This document shows positions 1 through 5,260 of a stretch of 5,462 nt of DNA, in pieces. How positions within the stretch are numbered: the stretch's first letter is position 1; the number at the start of each line of letters is the position of its first letter. The stretch spans positions 1 to 5,462 of the forward strand of contig CAKUHW010000086.1 of assembly GCA_934659415.1 (NCBI GenBank). Reading direction: 5' to 3'. The stretch comes from an uncultured Oscillospiraceae bacterium. Its GTDB lineage: Bacteria > Bacillota > Clostridia > Oscillospirales > Oscillospiraceae. The translations under genes and the position numbers were made by a program. The notes beneath the pieces were generated by a model, which worked only from the letters and a program-made list of their open reading frames with translations, did not search any database and was not told where the DNA came from.

Positions 1-12
1 CTCGGTATATGC

Positions 13-1494
13 TCAGAATTCGGCCACCTTGGCCGCGGCGTTCTCACCGGCGATGCGGCCGGAGTTCAGGCAGAAGCCCATGGTGTTGCCGGGCAGGGTG
101 AAGGGATAGCTGTCGCCGTAGATGGAGCAGGCGTCGGTGCCCACGGCGTACAGGCCGGGGATGGGGCAGCCGTCCTCGTCCACGGCCTCCAGCTTGTGGT
201 TGACCTTTACGCCGCCCAGGGTGCCGTAGGCACCCACCGGCTCGCGGCAGCAGTAGAAGGGACCCTTGGCGATGGGCTCCATATAGATGCGATCCTTCTC
301 GAAGATCTCATCGTAGCCGGCCTCGCACATCTCGTTGTACTCCTCCACCTGGGCCACCAGACCCTCTACGTCGATGCCGGCCTTTTCCGCCAGCTCCTCG
401 ATGGTGTCCGCCTGGCAGATGGGCTCATACCCGGCGGCCAGGTCGCGCTCCCACTGCTCGTCGAAGTGGTCGAACAGGTCGTGGGGATGGACGTGGGAGA
501 TGATGTCGGGCCCGCGCTTCTTGTACTTCTTCAGCAGCTTGGAGTCGAAGATGGAGTAGGCCAGCATCCCGGGCTGGGTGGCAATGGCGTTGCCGGTGAA
601 GGTGGTGTTGCCGATCTGATCCTCGGGCATGAAGCGCTGGCCGTTGCGGTTGACCCACAGGCAGGGCTGACGGAAGGCGCCGTCCAGGATAAAGTGGTTC
701 ATGTTGTCGGGCAGCTGGTACATGATCTCCATGATGATGGGGGTCTTGGCCGCGCCGGCGGCCCAGGCCATCTTCAGGCCGTCGCCCTTCATGCCGGGCA
801 CGGCGAAGTTGTAGATGGTCTTGTGGAACTCGAACTTGGTGTACTCCTTGATCATCTCGGGGTTGTCGCCGAAGCCGCCGGTGGCCAGGATCACGCTCTT
901 GGCCCGGGCCTCGATCTCCTCGCCGTTCTTATCCACGGCGTGCACGCCCACCACGGCGCCGTCCTCCTTGATGAGGCCGGTGACGGGGGTCTCCAGCAGG
1001 AACTCGGCGCCCTGCTCGGTGGCGTACTCGGTCATCTTCTTGATCATGGGCGCCGCCGCGCGGGGGCCGGGCACACCGCCGCCCTCGGGCTTGCACACAT
1101 GCCAGGTGAACTCGCCGTCGGAGTAGGCGCGGGTGGCCTCGGGGGCGGAGAAGGCACGCTGCACGCCCACGAACTCCACGCCCATGGACTCCAGCCAGTC
1201 GATGGTGTCGCCGGACTTGAAGTAGTAGTCGCGCACCAGGCGGGCATCCACATTATAGTGGGTGAAGAACATATGCTTGCGGAAGGCCTCGCCGGGGGTG
1301 AGGGAGACCATGGAGGAGCGCTGGATGCGGGAGCCCACGCCCAGCGGGCCCATACCCATATTCGCAGCCCCGCCGGGGGTGCTGGCCTTCTCAAATACCA
1401 GGGTCCGGGCGCCGCCCTCGGCGGCGGCGCAGGCGGCGGCCAGACCGGACAGGCCGGCGGCGACGACGATCACGTCAGTTTCCATCTTTTTCAT
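13..1494 (-). CDS. FAD-dependent oxidoreductase (FAD_binding_2 superfamily), substrate unknown
   Basis: This 493-residue soluble flavoprotein belongs to the fumarate reductase/ketosteroid dehydrogenase superfamily. The N-terminal Rossmann motif is at residues 8-20, with A12-A13-G14-L15-S16-G17 in place of the usual GxGxxG, and the ribose-binding acid is E35 in FEK. Further family motifs are GG at 41-42, VILATGGFGDN at 201-211, GDG at 237-239, NRNGQRF at 282-288 and PIPGLYAVGT at 444-453. The C-terminal flavin-binding end is SYPF...PGNTMG...GRIAGE at 462-484. There is no signal peptide, heme domain or membrane segment, so it is probably cytoplasmic and takes electrons from a partner protein. 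The fumarate-binding Arg and His positions are not kept (G295, Y423-G424), while the SYP...G.T.G end resembles 3-ketosteroid dehydrogenases. The start is the ATG at 1494, with AAGGAG upstream just after the stop of the preceding gene, 18 bases away; that gene encodes a likely electron donor. The family is certain; the reaction is unknown and may be reduction of an activated C=C bond. Confidence 0.88.
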   Translation of the reverse strand: MKKMETDVIVVAAGLSGLAAACAAAEGGARTLVFEKASTPGGAANMGMGPLGVGSRIQRSSMVSLTPGEAFRKHMFFTHYNVDARLVRDYYFKSGDTIDWLESMGVEFVGVQRAFSAPEATRAYSDGEFTWHVCKPEGGGVPGPRAAAPMIKKMTEYATEQGAEFLLETPVTGLIKEDGAVVGVHAVDKNGEEIEARAKSVILATGGFGDNPEMIKEYTKFEFHKTIYNFAVPGMKGDGLKMAWAAGAAKTPIIMEIMYQLPDNMNHFILDGAFRQPCLWVNRNGQRFMPEDQIGNTTFTGNAIATQPGMLAYSIFDSKLLKKYKKRGPDIISHVHPHDLFDHFDEQWERDLAAGYEPICQADTIEELAEKAGIDVEGLVAQVEEYNEMCEAGYDEIFEKDRIYMEPIAKGPFYCCREPVGAYGTLGGVKVNHKLEAVDEDGCPIPGLYAVGTDACSIYGDSYPFTLPGNTMGFCLNSGRIAGENAAAKVAEF

Positions 1495-1512
1495 CGTATG
1501 ATACTCTCCTTT

Positions 1513-2463
1513 TCAAACAGTTTTGAACTTCAGATCCTTGTACTTGCCGATGCGCTGCTGCACCAGCTCCATGTTGTGGGGATCGCGGTAGAAGCCGCCC
1601 TCGGTGGTGCCGATCTCGTCCAGATGGTGGCCGCGGCCCTCTACGGTGGTGCGGTCCCGGCTGTAGCCGATCTCGGGATCGATGACGAACTTCCACTTGC
1701 CGTTCTCATCCTTCTCCAGGTCGCCGCCGCAGCCGCACACCTGGCACTCCACCTTGAAGTGGAGGCCGTCCCACTGGGGCTCGCCCAGGATGAGGGCGTT
1801 GGAGTGGCAGTGAGGACACCAGCCCATGTCGGGGTCGCCCTCCCAGCCGCGCGCCTCGGGGGCCTTGTTCAGAGAGGCCATGATGTGTTCGCCCAGGGTG
1901 TGGGCCTTCTCCAGCAGGTCGGGGCGGGTAAGTACATGAGCCTTGGCGGGCACGCGGGTGGCCAGGAGCATATCCACCACGTGGAAGTCGCAGGTGAACA
2001 TGGCGGCCTGCATATTCTCCAGAGTCTGGCTCATCCACGCGCGGGTGGAGCCGCCGGTGGCGATCAGGCCGGCCACGCGGTGCTTGGCCTCGATGGCGCC
2101 GATCTTCTCCAGGAAGGCGGTCTCATAAGCCAGGGAGCGCTGCATGAAGCGGGTGAAGTTGGCGGAGACCTGCAGGTCGTAGGTGGGGGCGGAGAAGATC
2201 ACCGCGTCGCTGTCCAGCAGGGCCTGCATCAGCTTGTCCTTGTCGTCCTTGTTCTTCAGCACGCATCCCACGTTCTCGCCCTTCATGAACATGCCCTGGG
2301 TGCAGTAGGTGCAGCCGGTGCAGTCCTCGATGCGGTAGTCCCGCAGGTTGACAAAGGTGACCTCGGCCCCCTGCTCCTGGCAGGCCAGCAGGGCCTCCTT
2401 CAGCAGGATCTCGCTGTTGCTGTCCTTCCGCCCGGCGGTCATACCCATTACCTTGAATGCCAT
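1513..2463 (-). CDS. Iron-sulfur-flavoprotein-like NAD(P)H/FMN reductase with C-terminal zinc-ribbon-like domain
   Basis: A 316-residue protein of the flavodoxin-like NADPH-dependent FMN reductase family, probably a cytoplasmic electron carrier or reductase. Numbered from the chosen start, the FMN phosphate loop is TAGRKDSNSE (residues 9-18). A compact cysteine cluster, C48-x2-C51-x2-C54-x12-C67, recalls the [4Fe-4S] site of the archaeal iron-sulfur flavoprotein Isf, although the last spacer is longer than in Isf. KDD at 72-74 and the FMN loop SAPTYDLQVSA at 91-101 follow. A second cluster, C216-x2-C219 and C240-x2-C243-x-C245, looks like a zinc ribbon or rubredoxin-like knuckle, and a tail of about 70 unrecognised residues follows it. 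A longer reading from an ATG at 2472 is possible, but GGGAG (2473-2477) directly abuts that codon and lies 9 bases before the ATG at 2463. The 2463 start also gives the normal family beginning (MAFKVMGMTAG). It is first in an operon with the FAD oxidoreductase, to which it probably passes electrons. Confidence 0.87.
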   Translation of the reverse strand: MAFKVMGMTAGRKDSNSEILLKEALLACQEQGAEVTFVNLRDYRIEDCTGCTYCTQGMFMKGENVGCVLKNKDDKDKLMQALLDSDAVIFSAPTYDLQVSANFTRFMQRSLAYETAFLEKIGAIEAKHRVAGLIATGGSTRAWMSQTLENMQAAMFTCDFHVVDMLLATRVPAKAHVLTRPDLLEKAHTLGEHIMASLNKAPEARGWEGDPDMGWCPHCHSNALILGEPQWDGLHFKVECQVCGCGGDLEKDENGKWKFVIDPEIGYSRDRTTVEGRGHHLDEIGTTEGGFYRDPHNMELVQQRIGKYKDLKFKTV

Positions 2464-2472
2464 ACACGTCAT

Positions 2473-2477
2473 CTCCC
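2473..2477 (-). promoter_or_regulatory. Ribosome binding site deciding the start of the Fe-S flavoprotein
   Basis: On the minus strand GGGAG lies 9 bases upstream of the ATG at 2463 and touches the ATG at 2472. Only the inner ATG has workable spacing, so the three residues MTC in front of it are probably not translated. Confidence 0.7.
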
Positions 2478-2504
2478 ATCATAAATTTTGTGATTTTGTT
2501 GCAT

Positions 2505-2530
2505 TTCCCGTCCCCGTCCGGGGGCGGGAA
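2505..2530 (-). other. GC-rich hairpin in the leader of the flavoprotein operon
   Basis: The segments 2505-2515 and 2520-2530 are complementary around a four-base loop (2516-2519). In the minus-strand RNA the stem is six pairs, one C-A mismatch and four pairs. An A-rich stretch and not a T-run follows, so it is not a standard intrinsic terminator for the operon. It lies about 40-65 bases before the start codon, inside the predicted 5' leader. Its role is unknown; it may only protect the RNA or slow polymerase. Confidence 0.45.
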
Positions 2531-2614
2531 GAGACGGAGGGACGGCCCGAGGGGTGTTCACAACGCCCAAAGCGCAGGGAGGGCCGGTGCTCCGATTGTG
2601 CATTTCTCCTTAGA

Positions 2615-2643
2615 AGTATAGGGGCGCGCGGCCTTTTTGTCAT
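2615..2643 (-). promoter_or_regulatory. Sigma-70-type promoter of the flavoprotein operon
   Basis: On the minus strand the -35 box ATGACA (2638-2643) and the -10 box TATACT (2615-2620) each match the consensus at five of six positions and are separated by exactly 17 bases. Transcription would start near 2608, giving a leader of about 145 bases before the Fe-S flavoprotein. It is the best promoter match I found in the window. The -35 box lies inside inverted repeats, which suggests control by a DNA-binding protein. Confidence 0.65.
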
Positions 2644-2658
2644 CCGATGACTGACAAA
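2636..2658. promoter_or_regulatory. Nested inverted repeats over the -35 box, candidate operator
   Basis: TTTGTCA (2636-2642) and TGACAAA (2652-2658) form a perfect inverted repeat with a 9-base spacer. Nested inside is a second perfect dyad, GTCATC-C-GATGAC (2639-2651). The two dyads share the GTCA bases, and together they cover the whole -35 box of the flavoprotein operon promoter. A site of this kind fits binding by a dimeric regulator. The adjacent PucR-type gene is the obvious candidate, although nothing in the sequence proves that pairing. Confidence 0.5.
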
Positions 2659-2684
2659 TATCTCACAATTGCCTCTCCGGTTTT

Positions 2685-2700
2685 TCAGACGTTTGTCTGA
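2685..2700. repeat. Perfect 16-bp palindromic hairpin at the end of the regulator gene
   Basis: TCAGACGTTTGTCTGA has six-base arms around GTTT and coincides with the last codons and TGA stop of the PucR-type gene. On the minus strand A residues follow it and not T, so it is a poor terminator for that gene. It contains TTTGTC, the half-site of the inverted repeats 27 bases away, so it may be an auxiliary operator. Confidence 0.4.
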
Positions 2701-3977
2701 TGGTTTCGGGCGGCGGTCCCCAGGTCGGTCCCGTCCGGGACCTCGCTGCGGGTGAGAAAGTCGATGAGCCGGAAGGAGAACTCGTAGGCGAACAGCCGCT
2801 TTCCGTCGAAAATGTCCACCCCCAGCAGCTCGCCGATCTTGCCCAGACGGTAGAAGAGGGTGCTCTTGTGGATGTGCAGCTGCTCGGCGGTGCGGGCGGC
2901 GTTGCGGGAGCAGTCGATATAGGTGCGCAGGGTGTGGATGAATTCGGAGCGGTGGGCCCGGTCGTACTGGTGGAGCAGGCGCAGGTCCGGGTAGACCTGG
3001 GCCTCCAGCCAGGACTGACCCATGCCCTTGGAGAAGAAGCAGTTCATGAACTCCTGCTCGTAGCTGCGGATGCGCCTGCCGCCCGGGGCGGAGCTCACCG
3101 CGGCCTCCGCCTGCTCCAGGGCGTAGCCCGAGCGGGTGAGAGCGGTGTAGTAGTAGCTCACCCCGCAGACCATCCGGTTGAAGTCCAGAAAGTTCAGCAG
3201 GGACACCCGCTCCCGCTCGCTGAAGGGGTAGGGGACCTCCCGGGGCAGCAGCATGCACAGCCGCCCGTTCACCACGCCCACCAGGCCCTCCGGCAGGATG
3301 GACAGCAGGGGCTCGTAGTAGCGGCCGTTGGCCGCGTGGCGGCTCTCCGGGTCGTCAAAGGTGAAAAAGAGCATGAAATAGTAGGGCTGGGGCCTGCGCT
3401 TGAGCCGGCACAGGCGCTGGGATGCAAACTCGTCGGAGCTGAAGTGCCCGTCGGTGAGCTCCTGCAGATAGTACTCGTACTGCAGCCCGCTCTCCACGGC
3501 GAAGATCTCGTTCTTCTGCATCTCGATGGACAGCACCTGACTGAGGAAGTCGATGACCTCCAGATCCTCCCGGACGAACCCCTCGGGCCGGCCGGGGCAG
3601 AACAGATAGGCCACCACCGCCCGGTTTACCCGCACGGACTGGAAGGCGATCTCAAAGGGAAACTTGGAGTCCCGGCAGACGTAGGGCCGCAAGTCCTCCC
3701 GGATGTGGATCAGGTGCTGCTTCCGGTCCAGCTCCTGGGTGACGGAGAACTTGATATACTGCCGGCCGTCCACCGTCTCCACGTTCTCCAGATCCCGCAC
3801 CTCCGTCTCGGGGGCGGCAGCCATCACGCCGAAGCTGGTGTCGCACAGGGTGAGGGGCATATGCAGCGCATCGCAGGCCAGGCGCAGATAGTACTGCAGG
3901 GAATGCTTGGACTGCAGGGCCAGAAACAGGTCGTGCCTGACCTTCTCCACCTTGTCCGCCGTGAGGGTGTGTTCCAT
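2685..3977 (-). CDS. PucR/CdaR-family transcriptional regulator
   Basis: This 430-residue regulator has a diverged N-terminal sensory region (about 25-155, GAF-like in size and position) and a middle part (about 195-300) in the place of the CdaR GGDEF-like domain. A clear PucR-type helix-turn-helix lies at about 348-408. Its hallmark is HIHKSTLFYRLGKI (368-381), followed by ELLGVDIFDGKR (383-394), the usual form of the HTH_30 domain. PucR proteins commonly control catabolic genes in response to a small molecule. The N-terminal part is not a recognisable purine-catabolism sensor, so the ligand is unknown. The start is the ATG at 3977, six bases after a strong AGGGAGG site. The gene stands between the acyltransferase gene and the two-flavoprotein operon on the same strand. 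It lies 221 bases before the operon, whose promoter carries palindromes, so local control of that operon is the simplest inference. The ligand, and whether it activates or represses, cannot be told. Confidence 0.9.
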   Translation of the reverse strand: MEHTLTADKVEKVRHDLFLALQSKHSLQYYLRLACDALHMPLTLCDTSFGVMAAAPETEVRDLENVETVDGRQYIKFSVTQELDRKQHLIHIREDLRPYVCRDSKFPFEIAFQSVRVNRAVVAYLFCPGRPEGFVREDLEVIDFLSQVLSIEMQKNEIFAVESGLQYEYYLQELTDGHFSSDEFASQRLCRLKRRPQPYYFMLFFTFDDPESRHAANGRYYEPLLSILPEGLVGVVNGRLCMLLPREVPYPFSERERVSLLNFLDFNRMVCGVSYYYTALTRSGYALEQAEAAVSSAPGGRRIRSYEQEFMNCFFSKGMGQSWLEAQVYPDLRLLHQYDRAHRSEFIHTLRTYIDCSRNAARTAEQLHIHKSTLFYRLGKIGELLGVDIFDGKRLFAYEFSFRLIDFLTRSEVPDGTDLGTAARNHQTNV

Positions 3978-3983
3978 AGGGGA

Positions 3984-3990
3984 CCTCCCT
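3984..3990 (-). promoter_or_regulatory. Strong ribosome binding site of the PucR-type gene
   Basis: AGGGAGG on the minus strand sits six bases before the ATG at 3977. This near-ideal match and spacing fixes the start of the regulator. Confidence 0.75.
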
Positions 3991-4046
3991 GCCGGACCGC
4001 CATGGTTTTATGCGCACTGCACACAGAAAGCGGCCTCGTCTTCTCT

Positions 4047-4075
4047 ATCTTACCACAGTTTTGCCAATTTGAAAA
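4047..4075 (-). promoter_or_regulatory. Possible promoter of the PucR-type gene
   Basis: On the minus strand TAAGAT (4047-4052) is preceded by TG and one base, an extended -10 arrangement. TTTTCA (4070-4075) stands 17 bases upstream. Each box matches the consensus at only four of six positions, but the region is the most AT-rich part of the 114-base gap between the acyltransferase stop and the regulator start. I see no hairpin-plus-T-run terminator in this gap, so read-through from the acyltransferase gene is also possible. Confidence 0.4.
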
Positions 4076-4091
4076 GGAAAATCTCAGATGC

Positions 4092-5096
4092 TTACTTGAT
4101 GCCCGCGGCCCGGACGGCGGAGATGACGATGTTGCCCTTGATCTCGGACACGGGGGCGCCGCGGGAGCAGTCGCACACGATCTTCTGGAAGCCCTGGAGC
4201 ATGGGGCCGTAGGCGTCGGCATGGCCGAACTGCTGGATGAGCTTCACGGCCACATTGCCCACGTTCAGGTCGGGCCAGATGACCACATTGGCCTTGCCGG
4301 CCACCTCGCTGGGCTCCTTCACCTTCTTGGCGGCCACGGCGGGGACGATGGCGGCGTCCAGCTGAAGCTCACCCTCGATCTTCAGGTCGGGGCGCTTCTC
4401 GTTGGCGATTTTGGCCGCCTCGATCACCTTGTCGATCAGCTCGCCCTGGCCGCTGCCCCGGGTGGAGTAGCACACCATGGCGCAGCGGGGCTCCCAGTCC
4501 AGCAGGGAGCGCACGGTGTCGCAGGCGGAAATGGCGATGGAGGCCAGGGCCTCGGCGTTGGGGTTGGTGCACACGGCGCTGTCGCCCACGGCCAGCAGGG
4601 AGCCCTCGCTGCCCTCATAGCCGGGGATGTCGCACAGGCCGATGGAGGAGATGGTGGTGATTCCGGGCTGCAGGCCCACCACCATCTGGCCGGCCAGAAT
4701 CACGTCGCCGGTGGTGTTGTCGATGCCGGCGAAGGTCACGTCGGCCGCGTCCACAGCCTCCATCACCACGGCGAAGTACAGGGGGTCCTGCATCCGGCGG
4801 GCCAGGGCCTTCTCCTTCAGCAGGCGGCCGGGCTGGGCCACATAGGCGGCGATGAGCTTGTCCCGGTAGGCCTCGTCGTGGATGTCCACGATGGTGAAGG
4901 CGCTCTCCTCATAGCCCCGCTGGGCGCACAGCTCGCGGATGCGCGGGGCGTCGCCCACCAGGATGGCCTCGATGTAGCCCTCCTTGGCGCACTCGTACGC
5001 CGCCTGCATCATCTTCTCGTTCTCCGCCTCGGGGAAGGCCACCCGCTGGGGGTTCAGCTTCGCCTTGGCGTAGATCTTATCCAGAACAGTTGACAT
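4092..5096 (-). CDS. Phosphate acyltransferase, Pta (phosphate acetyltransferase) family
   Basis: This 334-residue cytoplasmic enzyme has the normal length of single-domain Pta. The family interconverts acyl-CoA and acyl phosphate, usually acetyl, in acetate formation or use. Motifs include RVAFPEAENEK (18-28), YSTRGSGQGE (210-219), EGELQLDAAIVP (241-252), ANVVIWPDLNVGN (269-281) and AYGPMLQG (295-302). SRG (311-313) contains the Ser-Arg pair needed for catalysis in the Methanosarcina thermophila enzyme. Compared from memory with that enzyme, its Arg87, Arg133 and Arg287 fall on A87, L134 and Q289 here, and Asp316 on E318. The acyl group or the mode of CoA binding may therefore differ, so I leave the gene unnamed. 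A phosphate butyryl- or propionyltransferase role is possible. The start is the ATG at 5096, nine bases after AAGGAG (5106-5111). No acetate kinase gene is adjacent in the window. An ACP-like gene lies upstream. Confidence 0.87.
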   Translation of the reverse strand: MSTVLDKIYAKAKLNPQRVAFPEAENEKMMQAAYECAKEGYIEAILVGDAPRIRELCAQRGYEESAFTIVDIHDEAYRDKLIAAYVAQPGRLLKEKALARRMQDPLYFAVVMEAVDAADVTFAGIDNTTGDVILAGQMVVGLQPGITTISSIGLCDIPGYEGSEGSLLAVGDSAVCTNPNAEALASIAISACDTVRSLLDWEPRCAMVCYSTRGSGQGELIDKVIEAAKIANEKRPDLKIEGELQLDAAIVPAVAAKKVKEPSEVAGKANVVIWPDLNVGNVAVKLIQQFGHADAYGPMLQGFQKIVCDCSRGAPVSEIKGNIVISAVRAAGIK

Positions 5097-5126
5097 GTCA
5101 GATCTCTCCTTCTGCGTATTTTAAGG

Positions 5127-5159
5127 GAGAGGCCGGGCCGCGGCGCGGCCCGGCCTCTC
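5127..5159. other. Very strong GC-rich hairpin before the acyltransferase gene
   Basis: Segments 5127-5141 and 5145-5159 pair perfectly over 15 bases around a three-base loop (5142-5144). On the minus strand CTTAAAAT follows, with only two T residues; on the plus strand TCTTTG follows. It may end transcription from the ACP-like gene, but the T-tract is weak on both sides, so it could equally be a 5' structure of the acyltransferase mRNA. Confidence 0.55.
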
Positions 5160-5174
5160 TTTGAGCTTTGCACT

Positions 5175-5203
5175 TAAAGCTCCCCTGTGCAAGGGGAGCT
5201 TTA
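5175..5203 (-). terminator. Hairpin after the ACP-like gene, probable weak or bidirectional terminator
   Basis: Segments 5175-5186 and 5192-5203 pair perfectly over 12 bases around a five-base loop. The arms end in AAA/TTT, so a short T-run follows the GC core on both strands, typical of compact bidirectional terminators. It lies 57 bases after the stop of the ACP-like gene. GAGCTTT at 5163-5169 can also pair with AAAGCTC at 5176-5182, giving a competing hairpin. Confidence 0.5.
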
Positions 5204-5260
5204 CTCAGATCCCTTTGACCGCCGGCGCTTCCCGCCCCGAGCGCAGGGCCCGAAGAGGAC

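Noticed and set aside
13..1494. Naming the FAD protein a fumarate reductase or urocanate reductase
   Set aside because: The fumarate-binding Arg and His positions of the family are replaced and the C-terminal motif differs, so only a general oxidoreductase call is supported.
2464..2472. Three-residue longer start (MTC) of the Fe-S flavoprotein
   Set aside because: The ribosome binding site touches this ATG with no spacing but is nine bases from the ATG at 2463, and the family's normal N-terminus begins at the latter.
196..2484. A 762-codon open frame on the plus strand opposite both flavoprotein genes
   Set aside because: Its codons are in exact register with the minus-strand genes, so a stop could arise only from TTA, CTA or TCA codons in those genes, which GC-rich coding sequence avoids. 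The predicted protein is repetitive in His, Gly, Val and Leu and shows no family motif.
2681..2700. Intrinsic terminator at the end of the PucR-type gene
   Set aside because: The palindrome is perfect, but on the minus strand it is followed by AAAAA and not by a T-run. The T-run lies on the plus strand ahead of the stem.
2700..5093. A 797-codon open frame on the plus strand opposite the regulator and the acyltransferase
   Set aside because: Same cause: it mirrors the minus-strand codons in register and even runs through the intergenic gap. The minus-strand genes have clear family motifs and ribosome binding sites.
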